Shown: positions 30,947 to 43,408 of the stretch, piece by piece | How positions within the stretch are numbered: the stretch's first letter is position 1 | How the letters are laid out: each line of letters starts with the position of its first letter | Source of the DNA: Klebsiella oxytoca NBRC 105695 | GTDB taxonomy: Bacteria > Pseudomonadota > Gammaproteobacteria > Enterobacterales > Enterobacteriaceae | Assembly: GCF_001598695.1 (NCBI RefSeq) | Contig: NZ_BCZK01000011.1 | Coordinates: 166,747 to 230,746, forward strand | DNA: 64,000 bases | Reading direction: 5' to 3' | Position numbers and translations under genes: made by a program | The notes under the pieces: model-generated | What the model was told of the DNA's origin: nothing | What the model saw: the letters and a program-made list of their open reading frames with translations, nothing else | The model's database searches: none

Positions 30947-31504
30947 GTGATTAGCGATATCAGAAAAGATGCTGAAGTACGCATGGAGAAATGCGTCGAA
31001 GCGTTCAAAACCCAAATCAGCAAAATACGCACGGGTCGTGCTTCTCCCAGCCTGCTGGATGGCATTATCGTGGAATACTACGGCACGCCGACCCCGCTGC
31101 GCCAGCTGGCTAGCGTAACGGTAGAAGACTCCCGCACGCTGAAGATCAACGTTTTCGATCGCTCTATGAGCCCGGCCGTTGAAAAAGCGATTATGGCTTC
31201 CGACCTCGGTCTGAACCCAAGCTCCGCGGGAAGCGATATCCGCGTTCCGCTGCCGCCGCTGACCGAAGAACGTCGTAAAGATCTGACCAAAATCGTGCGT
31301 GGTGAAGCTGAACAGGCGCGCGTTGCCGTACGTAACGTTCGTCGCGATGCCAACGACAAAGTAAAAGCACTGCTGAAAGAGAAAGAGATCAGCGAAGATG
31401 ACGATCGCCGTTCTCAGGAAGATGTGCAGAAAATGACTGATGCTGCTATCAAAAAAGTTGATGCGGCGCTGGCGGATAAAGAAGCGGAACTGATGCAGTT
31501 CTGA
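30947..31504 (+). CDS. frr: Ribosome recycling factor
   Basis: Splits post-termination ribosomes together with EF-G. The 185-residue protein is the usual length, with the three-helix bundle domain and the small domain in between. Conserved stretches are [16 protein letters not shown] [14 protein letters not shown] and [20 protein letters not shown]. The start is GTG at 30947, the same unusual start used in E. coli. Confidence 0.98.
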   Translation: MISDIRKDAEVRMEKCVEAFKTQISKIRTGRASPSLLDGIIVEYYGTPTPLRQLASVTVEDSRTLKINVFDRSMSPAVEKAIMASDLGLNPSSAGSDIRVPLPPLTEERRKDLTKIVRGEAEQARVAVRNVRRDANDKVKALLKEKEISEDDDRRSQEDVQKMTDAAIKKVDAALADKEAELMQF

Positions 31505-31729
31505 TTCTCTGCCGACACGCGGGTCTGACTATCGACCTGCGTAAAATCTGAAACGCCGTACAGGAGACCGTACGCTCAATTTTCGGGATTGCGTTCAGAC
31601 GGCTGGCCTTGTAGCCTTTGGCACCATGTCAAAGGCGCTGCGCCTCCGCTCTGCCATCCGATCATTGATGCACAAGGGTTTGCTGGCGGCGTTTTGCTTT
31701 TAATCCTGTCTACCTTTTCTGGACGCCTC

Positions 31730-32929
31730 ATGAAGCAATTAACCGTTCTCGGTTCGACCGGTTCTATCGGCTGCAGCACGCTGGACGTGGTGCGCCATAA
31801 TCCAGATAGTTTTTCTGTCACTGCGCTGGTCGCCGGGAAAAATGTCGACCGTATGGTTGAACAATGTCTGGAATTCACCCCTCGTTACGCGGTAATGGAT
31901 GATGCGCGCAGCGCTGAACTGCTGCGGTCAAAACTGCGCGAGCAGGGTAGCCGGACTGAGGTCATGAGCGGCCAGCAGGCTGCCGCGGAAGTGGCAGCGC
32001 TCGACGACGTTGACCAGGTCATGGCGGCGATTGTCGGCGCAGCGGGCCTGGTACCGACGCTTTCAGCTATTCGCGCGAGTAAAACGGTGCTGCTGGCGAA
32101 CAAAGAGTCGCTGGTGACCTGCGGCCGTCTGTTTATGGAGGCCGTGCAGAGATACGGAGCGCGTTTGTTACCGGTAGATAGCGAGCACAATGCGATTTTT
32201 CAGAGTATGCCGGAAACAGTTCAACAGGATCTGGGGTACGCTGATTTAACCCAAAACGGCGTGTCGTCGATTCTGCTAACGGGCTCCGGTGGTCCTTTCC
32301 GCGAAACGGCGATTTCGGAACTGGCGGCGATGACCCCCGATCGGGCATGTAAGCATCCAAACTGGTCCATGGGGCGCAAGATTTCTGTCGACTCCGCCAC
32401 CATGATGAACAAGGGGCTGGAGTATATCGAAGCCCGCTGGTTGTTTAATGCATCTGCGCAGCAGATGGAAGTTCTGATTCATCCGCAATCGGTGATTCAT
32501 TCGATGGTGCGCTATCAGGATGGCAGCGTGCTGGCGCAGCTCGGCGAGCCGGATATGCGGACGCCGATCGCCCATACGATGGGCTGGCCAAAGCGTCTCA
32601 ACTCAGGAGCAAAACCGTTGGATTTTTGTCAACTGAGCAACCTGAGCTTCTCCGCGCCGGACTATGCGCGTTATCCCTGCCTGAAGCTGGCAATGGACGC
32701 GTTTGATGTGGGGCAGGCGGCGACAACCGCGCTGAATGCGGCAAACGAAGTCTCGGTCGCGGCATTCCTCAACGGTGATATTCGCTTTACCGATATTGCG
32801 GCAATCAATCAGTCGGTCTTGGATCAACAGACGCTAAATGAACCGCAAAGTATTGATGAAGTACTGGCTATTGACGCTATGGCCCGGGCAAGCGCAGGTC
32901 GGCTGCTAGCGGCGCAGCGCAAATTCTGA
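31730..32929 (+). CDS. dxr: 1-deoxy-D-xylulose 5-phosphate reductoisomerase
   Basis: NADPH and divalent-metal enzyme that makes 2-C-methylerythritol 4-phosphate, the first committed step of MEP isoprenoid synthesis and the fosmidomycin target. The 399-residue protein has the NADPH motif LGSTGSIG (residues 7-14), [12 protein letters not shown], the metal-binding [18 protein letters not shown] and MNKGLE. ATG 31730 gives the canonical [14 protein letters not shown] start although its ribosome-binding site is weak; the open frame to 31589 is not family-like. Confidence 0.98.
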   Translation: MKQLTVLGSTGSIGCSTLDVVRHNPDSFSVTALVAGKNVDRMVEQCLEFTPRYAVMDDARSAELLRSKLREQGSRTEVMSGQQAAAEVAALDDVDQVMAAIVGAAGLVPTLSAIRASKTVLLANKESLVTCGRLFMEAVQRYGARLLPVDSEHNAIFQSMPETVQQDLGYADLTQNGVSSILLTGSGGPFRETAISELAAMTPDRACKHPNWSMGRKISVDSATMMNKGLEYIEARWLFNASAQQMEVLIHPQSVIHSMVRYQDGSVLAQLGEPDMRTPIAHTMGWPKRLNSGAKPLDFCQLSNLSFSAPDYARYPCLKLAMDAFDVGQAATTALNAANEVSVAAFLNGDIRFTDIAAINQSVLDQQTLNEPQSIDEVLAIDAMARASAGRLLAAQRKF

Positions 32930-33017
32930 TACTCGTTGTGATATTTGTGGGCGCATGGCTTCGGTGATATAGTCTGCGCCATCCGATCGTTGCATTTTGG
33001 TGTGAAAGATTACGGTG

Positions 33018-33041
33018 GCCGTGGCAAGACACGGCTTTTTT
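33018..33041 (+). terminator. Terminator or attenuator between dxr and uppS
   Basis: 6-bp stem GCCGTG / CACGGC (33018-33023 with 33030-33035), six-base loop, followed by six T residues. It lies 130 bp before uppS, so uppS probably has its own promoter or depends on readthrough. Confidence 0.65.
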
Positions 33042-33171
33042 GCGTAAAGCTTTTGGTTGTTCTCTGCGATTGGCCGTAGCTCCGGCACCGGATAAAAATG
33101 CGTATCCAGCGCTGACCGGTGGCCCGTGTTTAGTAGCTTAGCTAATCCTTATTATGGACTTAAAACGCGTT

Positions 33172-33930
33172 ATGTTGTCTGCTAATCAAACTGTCAGCGA
33201 AATGTTGCCTGCGCATGGCTGTCGTCATGTCGCCATTATTATGGACGGCAACGGTCGCTGGGCTAAACGGCAAGGAAAAATCCGCGCCTTTGGCCATAAA
33301 GCCGGCGCGAAGTCTGTTCGTCGCGCCGTCTCATTCGCGGCTAATAATGGTATTGAAGCGTTGACGTTATACGCGTTCAGCAGTGAAAACTGGAATCGCC
33401 CGGCGCAGGAAGTCAGCGCGCTGATGGAGCTGTTTGTCTGGGCACTGGATAGCGAAGTAAAAAGTCTGCACAGGCACAATGTGCGCCTGCGTATCATCGG
33501 CGAGACCACGCGATTCAATGCGCGTTTACAGGAACGTATTCGCAAAGCGGAAGCGCTTACTGAGAACAACACCGGTTTGACTCTGAACATTGCCGCCAAT
33601 TACGGCGGCCGCTGGGATATCGTTCAGGGCGTTCGTCATCTGGCCAAACAGGTACAAGACGGGTTACTCCAGCCCGAACAAATCACGGAAGAGATGCTGA
33701 GCCAGCAGGTGTGCATGCATGAACTGGCTCCCGTAGATTTAGTTATTAGGACCGGGGGAGAGCACCGCATTAGTAACTTTTTGATTTGGCAAATTGCCTA
33801 TGCCGAACTTTACTTTACGGATGTTCTTTGGCCCGATTTCGCTGAACAGGACTTTGAAGGTGCACTCCATGCCTTTGTTAATCGAGAGCGTCGTTTCGGC
33901 GGCACTGAGCCGGGTGGCAGCAATGCCTGA
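33172..33930 (+). CDS. uppS: Undecaprenyl diphosphate synthase
   Basis: Essential cis-prenyltransferase that adds eight isopentenyl units to farnesyl diphosphate, producing the lipid carrier for peptidoglycan and O-antigen. The protein has the motif HVAIIMDGNGRWAKRQG with catalytic Asp (about residue 26), the FSSENWNRP region and RTGGEHRISNFLIWQ with the conserved RxxxR-type elements. Start ATG 33172 gives 252 residues and matches E. coli; ATG 33154 would add six residues and cannot be excluded because neither has a clear ribosome-binding site. Also called ispU. Confidence 0.96.
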   Translation: MLSANQTVSEMLPAHGCRHVAIIMDGNGRWAKRQGKIRAFGHKAGAKSVRRAVSFAANNGIEALTLYAFSSENWNRPAQEVSALMELFVWALDSEVKSLHRHNVRLRIIGETTRFNARLQERIRKAEALTENNTGLTLNIAANYGGRWDIVQGVRHLAKQVQDGLLQPEQITEEMLSQQVCMHELAPVDLVIRTGGEHRISNFLIWQIAYAELYFTDVLWPDFAEQDFEGALHAFVNRERRFGGTEPGGSNA

Positions 33931-33942
33931 TGGGGGTCACTT

Positions 33943-34800
33943 TTGCTGAAGTATCGCCTGATTTCTGCTTTCGTCTTAATCCCCGTCGTTATTGCGGCGC
34001 TTTTTCTATTGCCGCCTGCGGGCTTTGCCATCGTCACGCTGGTAGTCTGTATGCTCGCCGCGTGGGAGTGGGGGCAATTTAGCGGTTTCACTTCAACGAC
34101 GCAGCGAGTCTGGCTGTCGGTGCTTTGCGGTCTGCTGCTGGCGCTGATGCTATTCCTGATGCCGGAATACCATTATGACGTTCATCAACCGCTGGTTGAG
34201 GGAGCGCTGTGGGCATCATTCGGCTGGTGGATAGTCGCGCTGCTTCTGGTTCTGACTTACCCCGCTTCTGCGGCCTTCTGGCGCAATTCAAAAACGCTCC
34301 GTCTGATATTCGGCATCCTGACCATTGTCCCGTTTTTTTGGGGCATGCTGGCGCTGCGAGCGTGGCATTACGCCGACGATCATTACAGCGGTGCGCTGTG
34401 GTTACTTTACGTGATGATTCTGGTCTGGGGCGCTGATTCCGGCGCCTATATGTTCGGGAAAATGTTCGGTAAGCATAAGCTGGCGCCGAAGGTTTCTCCG
34501 GGTAAAACCTGGCAGGGTTTTTTCGGCGGGCTGTTAACGGCTGCGGTTATCTCCTGGGCTTACGGCTGGTGGGCCCATCTGGACGTGACGCCGACGGTCC
34601 TGCTGGTGTGTTCGGTTGTGGCGGCCCTGGCCTCGGTACTGGGCGATCTGACCGAAAGCATGTTTAAACGCGAAGCTGGCATCAAAGATAGCGGAAATCT
34701 GATTCCCGGACACGGCGGTATCCTCGATCGTATCGATAGCCTGACGGCTGCGGTACCTGTGTTTGCTTGTCTACTCTTGTTGGTTTTCAGGACGATTTGA
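33943..34800 (+). CDS. cdsA: Phosphatidate cytidylyltransferase (CDP-diglyceride synthase)
   Basis: Inner-membrane enzyme that makes CDP-diacylglycerol from CTP and phosphatidate, precursor of all membrane phospholipids. The 285-residue protein has about eight hydrophobic segments and the C-terminal CDS signature, with S..KR.....KD.....P.HGG..DR.DS spanning about residues 241-268. It starts with TTG 33943 after GGGGGT, as in E. coli. It follows uppS by 12 bp and is followed by rseP after 11 bp. Confidence 0.97.
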   Translation: MLKYRLISAFVLIPVVIAALFLLPPAGFAIVTLVVCMLAAWEWGQFSGFTSTTQRVWLSVLCGLLLALMLFLMPEYHYDVHQPLVEGALWASFGWWIVALLLVLTYPASAAFWRNSKTLRLIFGILTIVPFFWGMLALRAWHYADDHYSGALWLLYVMILVWGADSGAYMFGKMFGKHKLAPKVSPGKTWQGFFGGLLTAAVISWAYGWWAHLDVTPTVLLVCSVVAALASVLGDLTESMFKREAGIKDSGNLIPGHGGILDRIDSLTAAVPVFACLLLLVFRTI

Positions 34801-34811
34801 CGGAAGGTTTT

Positions 34812-36164
34812 ATGCTGAGCGTTCTCTGGAATTTGGCTGCTTTTATTATTGCGTTGGGCGTGCTGATCACCGTCCATGAATTTGGCCATTTCTGGGTAGC
34901 TCGCCGCTGCGGTATCCGCGTTGAGCGTTTTTCTATTGGCTTTGGCAAAGCGCTGTGGCGCCGTTTTGATAAGCAGGGAACGGAATTTATTATCGCCCTT
35001 ATCCCATTGGGCGGTTATGTCAAAATGCTCGATGAGCGCGTTGAGCCGGTGGCGCCCGAGATGCGCCACTGCGCGTTCAACAACAAAACCGTGGGTCAGC
35101 GTGCCGCGGTAATTGCCGCAGGGCCGATTGCCAACTTCCTTTTTGCCATTTTTGCCTGGTGGCTGGTCTTTATCATCGGTGTTCCCGGCGTGCGACCAGT
35201 CGTTGCCGATATCGCTCCTGACTCTATTGCCGCGCAAGCACAAATTGCAAAAGGAATGGAACTTAAAGCGATAGATGGCATCGAAACGCCTGATTGGGAT
35301 GCAGTACGTATGGCGCTGGTGGCAAAGATTGGCGATCGGCAAACAATAGTTACCGTCGCCCCTTTCGGGACCAATCAACGCCAGGATAAAATCCTCGATC
35401 TGCAGCGTTGGGCGTTTGAGCCGGATAAACAAGATCCGGTTGCTTCGTTAGGCATTCAGCCCCGCAGCGCGCAGATTGATACCGTTCTGGCTGAAGTACA
35501 ATCTAACTCGGCGGCGCAGAAGGCGGGTTTGCAAGCGGGCGACAGGATCGTTAAAGTCGATGGTCAACCGTTAACGCAGTGGATGACGTTTGTTAATCTG
35601 GTGCGTGATAATCCGGGTAAGGCGTTAGTTCTGGACATCGAGCGGCAGGGTAGCCCCCTGTCGGTAACCTTGACGCCGGATACGAAGTCTACCAAAGGTA
35701 AAGCTGAGGGGTTTGCAGGGGTCGTACCTAAGGTCATCCCGCTGCCTGATGAATATAAGACAGTGCGTCAGTACGGGCCGTTTGCCGCCATCGCTGAAGC
35801 CACGGATAAAACCTGGCAGCTGATGTCGTTAACGGTCAAGATGCTGGGCAAATTGATAACCGGTGATGTCAAACTGAACAACCTCAGCGGGCCGATTTCT
35901 ATCGCCCAGGGGGCTGGGATGTCAGCGGAGTTTGGGCTGATTTATTATCTGATGTTTCTTGCGCTCATCAGCGTGAACCTCGGAATAATCAACCTGTTCC
36001 CGCTTCCCGTTCTTGACGGGGGACATCTGCTGTTTTTGGCGATTGAAAAGCTGAAAGGCGGACCGGTATCCGAGCGAGTTCAAGACTTTAGTTATCGCAT
36101 TGGCTCAATATTGCTGGTGCTGTTAATGGGGCTTGCACTTTTCAATGATTTCTCTCGGTTGTAA
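34812..36164 (+). CDS. rseP: RseP, site-2 intramembrane metalloprotease
   Basis: Cuts the anti-sigma factor RseA within the membrane after DegS, releasing sigma-E; it also clears signal-peptide remnants. The 450-residue protein has HEFGH at residues 22-26 in the first membrane segment, two periplasmic PDZ domains (about 125-220 and 220-305) and the third metal ligand in [10 protein letters not shown] (about residue 402). ATG 34812 gives the E. coli length. It precedes bamA by 31 bp. Confidence 0.97.
   Translation: MLSVLWNLAAFIIALGVLITVHEFGHFWVARRCGIRVERFSIGFGKALWRRFDKQGTEFIIALIPLGGYVKMLDERVEPVAPEMRHCAFNNKTVGQRAAVIAAGPIANFLFAIFAWWLVFIIGVPGVRPVVADIAPDSIAAQAQIAKGMELKAIDGIETPDWDAVRMALVAKIGDRQTIVTVAPFGTNQRQDKILDLQRWAFEPDKQDPVASLGIQPRSAQIDTVLAEVQSNSAAQKAGLQAGDRIVKVDGQPLTQWMTFVNLVRDNPGKALVLDIERQGSPLSVTLTPDTKSTKGKAEGFAGVVPKVIPLPDEYKTVRQYGPFAAIAEATDKTWQLMSLTVKMLGKLITGDVKLNNLSGPISIAQGAGMSAEFGLIYYLMFLALISVNLGIINLFPLPVLDGGHLLFLAIEKLKGGPVSERVQDFSYRIGSILLVLLMGLALFNDFSRL
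35258..35285 (+). promoter_or_regulatory. Candidate sigma-E promoter inside rseP, upstream of bamA
   Basis: GGAACTT (35258-35264), a 16-bp spacer and TCGAA (35281-35285). The -35 is perfect and the -10 is a weak match to TCTGA. E. coli has an RpoE promoter for bamA-skp in the same place as I recall, so the position supports it. Confidence 0.45.
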
Positions 36165-36177
36165 GAGAGTTTGTTAG

Positions 36178-38634
<2,457 letters not shown>

Positions 38635-38764
38635 TTGTGTTGGCTACAATGGAATGTAAGTGCAGTTGCAGTATAGCGCTGACTATTGGCGATAACTGAG
38701 GTTATCGCCTGGCCACGCAAATAACGGTACCCCTGGGTACTCATGGGATGGTAAGGAGTTAATT

Positions 38765-39250
38765 GTGAAAAAGTGGTTATTAGCTGCAGGTCTGGGTTTA
38801 GCAATGGTAACTTCCGCTCAGGCGGCAGATAAGATTGCAATGGTTAACATGAACAGCCTGTTCCAGCAGGTTGCCCAGAAAACAGGCGTTTCTAACACGC
38901 TGGAAAACGAGTTTAAAGGCCGCGCGAGCGAGCTGCAGCGTATGGAAGGCGACCTGCAGTCTAAAATGCAGCGTCTGCAGTCCATGAAAGCGGGCTCTGA
39001 CCGTACCAAACTGGAAAAAGACGTGATGGCTCAGCGCCAGACTTTCTCCCAGAAAGCGCAGTCTTTTGAACAGGATCGTGCACGTCGTTCTAACGAAGAG
39101 CGCGGCAAGCTGGTGACTCGTATCCAGAGCGCTGTGCAGAGCGTCGCTAAAGATCAGAGCATCGATCTGGTTGTTGACTCTAATGCCGTTGCATACAACA
39201 GCAGCGATGTAAAAGACATCACCGCTGATGTGCTGAAACAGGTTAAATAA
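38765..39250 (+). CDS. skp: Skp, periplasmic chaperone
   Basis: Trimeric jellyfish-shaped chaperone that carries unfolded outer-membrane proteins from the Sec exit to BamA. The 161-residue precursor has a 20-residue signal peptide (ending AQA-ADK) and then a long helical body rich in Lys, Gln and Arg that forms the tentacles. It begins with GTG 38765, as in E. coli. LpxD starts three bases after its stop. Confidence 0.98.
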   Translation: MKKWLLAAGLGLAMVTSAQAADKIAMVNMNSLFQQVAQKTGVSNTLENEFKGRASELQRMEGDLQSKMQRLQSMKAGSDRTKLEKDVMAQRQTFSQKAQSFEQDRARRSNEERGKLVTRIQSAVQSVAKDQSIDLVVDSNAVAYNSSDVKDITADVLKQVK

Positions 39251-39253
39251 GTA

Positions 39254-40279
39254 ATGCCTTCAATTCGACTGGCTGATTTAGCCCAGCAGTTGGATGCAGA
39301 ATTACACGGTGATGGCGATATCGTCATCACCGGCGTTGCGTCCATGCAGTCCGCGAAAGCGGGCCATATTACTTTCATGGTAAATCCTAAGTACCGTGAA
39401 CACCTGGCCGCTTGCCAGGCATCTGCCGTCGTGATGACGCAGGATGATTTGCCTTTTGCCCACAGCGCCGCGCTGGTAGTGCGTAATCCCTACCTGACCT
39501 ACGCGCGCATGGCTCAAATTCTTGATACCACGCCGCAGCCGGCGCAGGATATCGCGCCGAGCGCGGTCATCGATGCCACGGCGAAGCTGGGTACTCACGT
39601 AGCGATTGGCCCGAATGCCGTTATCGAGTCGGGTGTTATCCTCGGTGATAACGTGGTTATCGGCGCCGGTTGCTTCGTTGGGAAAAATACGAAAATAGGT
39701 GCCGGCTCGCGTTTATGGGCCAACGTCACCGTTTACCACGACATTGAGATCGGCGAGAATTGCCTGATTCAGTCCAGCACGGTGATTGGCGCAGATGGCT
39801 TCGGCTACGCGAACGATCGCGGCAACTGGGTTAAGATCCCGCAGCTGGGTCGCGTCATTATCGGCGATCGCGTGGAGATAGGCGCTTGTACGACCATCGA
39901 TCGCGGTGCGCTGGACGACACCGTCATTGGTAACGGCGTGATTATTGATAACCAGTGTCAGATTGCGCACAACGTGGTAATTGGCGACAACACCGCAGTT
40001 GCTGGTGGCGTGATTATGGCGGGCAGCCTCAAGATTGGCCGCTACTGCATGATCGGCGGAGCCAGCGTGATCAACGGCCACATGGAAATCTGCGATAAAG
40101 TCACCGTCACGGGTATGGGGATGGTTATGCGACCGATCACCGAGCCAGGCGTTTACTCTTCAGGTATCCCGCTGCAGCCGAATAAGGTCTGGCGCAAGAC
40201 CGCTGCGCTGGTACTGAATATTGATGATATGAGCAAGCGTCTCAAAGCCATTGAGCGCAAGGTTAATCAACAAGATTAG
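39254..40279 (+). CDS. lpxD: UDP-3-O-(3-hydroxymyristoyl)glucosamine N-acyltransferase
   Basis: Third step of lipid A synthesis: adds the amide-linked 3-hydroxymyristoyl chain from acyl-ACP. The 341-residue protein has an N-terminal uridine-binding domain, a left-handed beta helix of hexapeptide repeats (about 105-300) and a C-terminal helical tail ([10 protein letters not shown]). The general base His lies in [12 protein letters not shown] (about residue 239). Confidence 0.98.
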   Translation: MPSIRLADLAQQLDAELHGDGDIVITGVASMQSAKAGHITFMVNPKYREHLAACQASAVVMTQDDLPFAHSAALVVRNPYLTYARMAQILDTTPQPAQDIAPSAVIDATAKLGTHVAIGPNAVIESGVILGDNVVIGAGCFVGKNTKIGAGSRLWANVTVYHDIEIGENCLIQSSTVIGADGFGYANDRGNWVKIPQLGRVIIGDRVEIGACTTIDRGALDDTVIGNGVIIDNQCQIAHNVVIGDNTAVAGGVIMAGSLKIGRYCMIGGASVINGHMEICDKVTVTGMGMVMRPITEPGVYSSGIPLQPNKVWRKTAALVLNIDDMSKRLKAIERKVNQQD

Positions 40280-40381
40280 TGCTTCTCCAGCCACATTTAA
40301 ATTTTCGGCCTGTTGCATTCATGAGATTGCCGCAGGCCGTGTTATTATTGCCTTTTAGTATATTTAGACAGGAAGAGTATT

Positions 40382-40837
40382 TTGACTACTGACACTCATA
40401 CTCTGCACATTGAAGAGATTCTGGAACTGCTGCCTCACCGTTACCCGTTCCTGCTGGTCGATCGCGTGCTGGATTTTGAAGAAGGTCGTTTTCTACGCGC
40501 AGTAAAAAATGTTTCTGTAAATGAGCCGTTTTTCCAGGGGCACTTCCCTGGTAAGCCGATTTTACCGGGCGTACTGATTCTGGAAGCGATGGCCCAGGCT
40601 ACCGGCATTCTGGCATTCAAAAGCGTTGGAAAACTGGAACCGGGCGAGCTGTATTATTTTGCCGGGATTGACGAAGCGCGTTTCAAACGTCCGGTCGTGC
40701 CTGGCGATCAGATGATTATGGAAGTCACTTTTGAGAAAACCCGTCGCGGCCTGACTCGTTTCAAAGGCGTTGCGACGGTGGACGGGAAAGTGGTTTGCGA
40801 AGCAACGATGATGTGTGCCCGTAGCCGGGAGGCCTGA
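40382..40837 (+). CDS. fabZ: 3-hydroxyacyl-ACP dehydratase FabZ
   Basis: Hot-dog-fold dehydratase of type II fatty-acid synthesis that competes with lipid A synthesis for 3-hydroxyacyl-ACP; its place inside the lpx cluster reflects that balance. The 151-residue protein has the active-site His in [10 protein letters not shown] (about 54) and Glu in LILEAMAQ (about 68). It starts with TTG 40382, as in E. coli. LpxA starts three bases after its stop. Confidence 0.98.
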   Translation: MTTDTHTLHIEEILELLPHRYPFLLVDRVLDFEEGRFLRAVKNVSVNEPFFQGHFPGKPILPGVLILEAMAQATGILAFKSVGKLEPGELYYFAGIDEARFKRPVVPGDQMIMEVTFEKTRRGLTRFKGVATVDGKVVCEATMMCARSREA

Positions 40838-40840
40838 TAC

Positions 40841-41629
40841 GTGATTGATAAAACCGCCTTTATTCATCCTACCGCCATTGTAGAAGAAGGCGCCGTTATT
40901 GGCGCTAACGTCCACATTGGCCCGTTTTGTATTGTTGGCGCTAACGTCGAAATCGGCGAAGGCACCGTACTGAAATCTCACGTTGTCATCAACGGTCATA
41001 CCAAAATTGGCCGCGACAACGAGATCTATCAGTTCGCTTCCATCGGTGAAGTTAACCAGGATCTGAAATATGCTGGCGAACCGACCCGCGTGGAAATTGG
41101 CGATCGCAACCGCATCCGCGAAAGCGTCACCATTCATCGTGGCACAGTACAGGGCGGTGGATTAACGAAGGTGGGCAGCGATAACCTGCTGATGATCAAC
41201 GCCCACGTGGCGCATGATTGTACGCTTGGCGACCGCTGTATTCTGGCTAATAACGCCACCCTCGCAGGTCATGTTTCGCTGGATGATTTTGTTATCATCG
41301 GCGGCATGACTGCCGTGCATCAGTTCTGCATTATTGGCGCGCACGTGATGGTGGGCGGCTGCTCCGGCGTAGCGCAAGACGTTCCGCCGTTCGTTATTGC
41401 TCAGGGCAACCACGCAACGCCGTTTGGCGTTAACATCGAAGGGTTGAAGCGTCGCGGCTTCAGCCGTGAGGCGATCACTGCGATTCGTAACGCCTATAAG
41501 CTACTGTACCGCAGCGGTAAAACGCTGGATGAAGCGAAAGCCGAGATCGCCGAACTGGCGACACAGTATCCTGAAGTGCAGACATTTACCGACTTCTTTG
41601 CTCGCTCCACGCGCGGCCTGATTCGTTAA
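40841..41629 (+). CDS. lpxA: UDP-N-acetylglucosamine acyltransferase
   Basis: First enzyme of lipid A synthesis, moving 3-hydroxymyristate from ACP to the 3-OH of UDP-GlcNAc. The 262-residue protein is almost wholly left-handed beta helix (hexapeptide repeats from about residue 2 to 185) with catalytic His125 in [11 protein letters not shown], followed by a helical C-terminal domain. It starts with GTG 40841. Its TAA overlaps the lpxB ATG by one base. Confidence 0.98.
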   Translation: MIDKTAFIHPTAIVEEGAVIGANVHIGPFCIVGANVEIGEGTVLKSHVVINGHTKIGRDNEIYQFASIGEVNQDLKYAGEPTRVEIGDRNRIRESVTIHRGTVQGGGLTKVGSDNLLMINAHVAHDCTLGDRCILANNATLAGHVSLDDFVIIGGMTAVHQFCIIGAHVMVGGCSGVAQDVPPFVIAQGNHATPFGVNIEGLKRRGFSREAITAIRNAYKLLYRSGKTLDEAKAEIAELATQYPEVQTFTDFFARSTRGLIR

Positions 41630-42777
41630 TGGCTGAATCACGTCCCCTGACGATTGCCCTGGTCGCCGGAGAAACCTCCGGCGATATTCTTGGTGCCGGT
41701 CTTATTCGCGCGCTCAAAGCCCGTATGCCTGATGCTCGTTTTGTAGGCGTTGCCGGGCCGTTAATGCAGGCGGAAGGCTGCGAGGCCTGGTACGAGATGG
41801 AAGAGCTGGCGGTGATGGGCATTGTTGAAGTGCTGGGACGCCTGCGTCGACTGCTGCACATTCGCGCCGATCTCACCCGACGTTTTACCGAGCTTAAACC
41901 AGACGTGTTCGTCGGTATTGATGCGCCTGACTTCAATATCACCCTCGAAGGTAATCTGAAGAAGCAGGGTATCAAAACGATCCATTACGTCAGCCCATCG
42001 GTTTGGGCATGGCGGCAAAAACGCGTTTTCAAAATTGGCAGATCCACCGATCTGGTTCTGGCATTCCTGCCTTTCGAAAAAGCGTTTTATGACAAATTTA
42101 ACGTTCCCTGCCGGTTTATCGGCCACACGATGGCGGATGCGATGCCGCTGGACCCGGACAAAGACGCGGCGCGCGACCGTCTGGGGATCGCGCGTGACGT
42201 ACACTGCCTGGCGCTGCTGCCGGGTAGCCGTGGGGCAGAAGTCGAGATGCTCAGCGCCGACTTCCTGAAAACGGCGCAAATCCTGCGAGAATATTATCCC
42301 GATCTGGAAGTGGTCGTTCCGCTGGTCAACGCGAAGCGGCGGGAACAGTTTGAGCGTATCAAGGCGGAAACGGCGCCGGAGCTGGCCGTTCATCTACTGG
42401 ATGGGCGGGCTCGCGATGCAATGATCGCCAGCGATGCTGCGCTGCTGGCCTCCGGCACGGCTGCACTGGAGTGTATGCTGGCTAAGTGCCCGATGGTAGT
42501 TGGTTATCGGATGAAGCCCTTTACCTTCTGGCTGGCGAAACGGCTGGTGAAGACCGACTACGTGTCGTTACCGAACTTACTGGCCGGGCGTGAACTGGTT
42601 AAAGAGCTGCTGCAGGATGAATGCCGACCGCAGGCGCTGGCGGAGGCGCTGAAGCCGCTGCTGGCCGACGGTAAAACCAGCCACGATATGCATGAAACCT
42701 TCCGCGCGCTGCATCAGCAGATCCGCTGCAACGCTGATGAGCAGGCGGCGGATGCAGTTCTGGAGTTAGCAAAATGA
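41629..42777 (+). CDS. lpxB: Lipid A disaccharide synthase
   Basis: GT-B fold (GT19) glycosyltransferase that joins UDP-2,3-diacylglucosamine with lipid X to give the beta-1,6 lipid A disaccharide. The 382-residue protein equals the E. coli length. Recognisable blocks are [15 protein letters not shown] near the start, [13 protein letters not shown] in the middle and [11 protein letters not shown] near residue 270. It overlaps lpxA by one base and rnhB by four. Confidence 0.98.
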   Translation: MAESRPLTIALVAGETSGDILGAGLIRALKARMPDARFVGVAGPLMQAEGCEAWYEMEELAVMGIVEVLGRLRRLLHIRADLTRRFTELKPDVFVGIDAPDFNITLEGNLKKQGIKTIHYVSPSVWAWRQKRVFKIGRSTDLVLAFLPFEKAFYDKFNVPCRFIGHTMADAMPLDPDKDAARDRLGIARDVHCLALLPGSRGAEVEMLSADFLKTAQILREYYPDLEVVVPLVNAKRREQFERIKAETAPELAVHLLDGRARDAMIASDAALLASGTAALECMLAKCPMVVGYRMKPFTFWLAKRLVKTDYVSLPNLLAGRELVKELLQDECRPQALAEALKPLLADGKTSHDMHETFRALHQQIRCNADEQAADAVLELAK

Positions 42778-43370
42778 TGGAATTCGTGTATCCGCATACC
42801 CATCTGGTTGCGGGAGTCGATGAAGTCGGACGCGGTCCGCTGGTTGGCGCGGTGGTGACGGCTGCGGTGATACTCGATCCGGCCAGACCGATTGTGGGTC
42901 TTAATGACTCGAAAAAGCTCAGCGAAAAACGGCGCCTGGCGCTATTTGATGAGATCAAAGAAAAAGCGCTGTGCTGGAGCCTGGGTCGGGCGGAGCCGCA
43001 TGAAATCGATGAACTGAATATTTTACACGCGACCATGCTGGCCATGCAGCGCGCCGTCGCGGGTTTGCGCGTCTCCCCGGAATTTGTTCTTATTGATGGT
43101 AACCGCTGTCCGCCGCTGCCCGTACCTTCGCTGGCGGTTGTCAAAGGCGATAGCCGGGTGGCGGAAATCAGCGCCGCGTCGATTCTGGCGAAAGTCACGC
43201 GCGATGCGGAAATGGCCGCGCTGGATCGGCAATTTCCACAGTACGGCTTTGCACAACATAAAGGTTATCCCACCGCTTTTCATCTGCAAAAGCTGCTGGA
43301 ACATGGCGTTATCGAGCAATACCGGCGCAGTTTTGGCCCGGTGAAACGCGCGCTGGGCCTGGCGTCCTGA
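42774..43370 (+). CDS. rnhB: Ribonuclease HII
   Basis: Removes RNA from RNA-DNA hybrids and nicks DNA at single misincorporated ribonucleotides. The 198-residue protein has the DEDD active site: Asp16 and Glu17 in [11 protein letters not shown], Asp108 in LIDGNRCP, and a later Asp in HDAEM-like TRDAEM. It starts ATG 42774, overlapping the lpxB stop as ATGA. Confidence 0.97.
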   Translation: MMEFVYPHTHLVAGVDEVGRGPLVGAVVTAAVILDPARPIVGLNDSKKLSEKRRLALFDEIKEKALCWSLGRAEPHEIDELNILHATMLAMQRAVAGLRVSPEFVLIDGNRCPPLPVPSLAVVKGDSRVAEISAASILAKVTRDAEMAALDRQFPQYGFAQHKGYPTAFHLQKLLEHGVIEQYRRSFGPVKRALGLAS

Positions 43371-43408
43371 ACTGACACGCAAGCACTAAAGTAACGCGGA
43401 ATCTGAAG

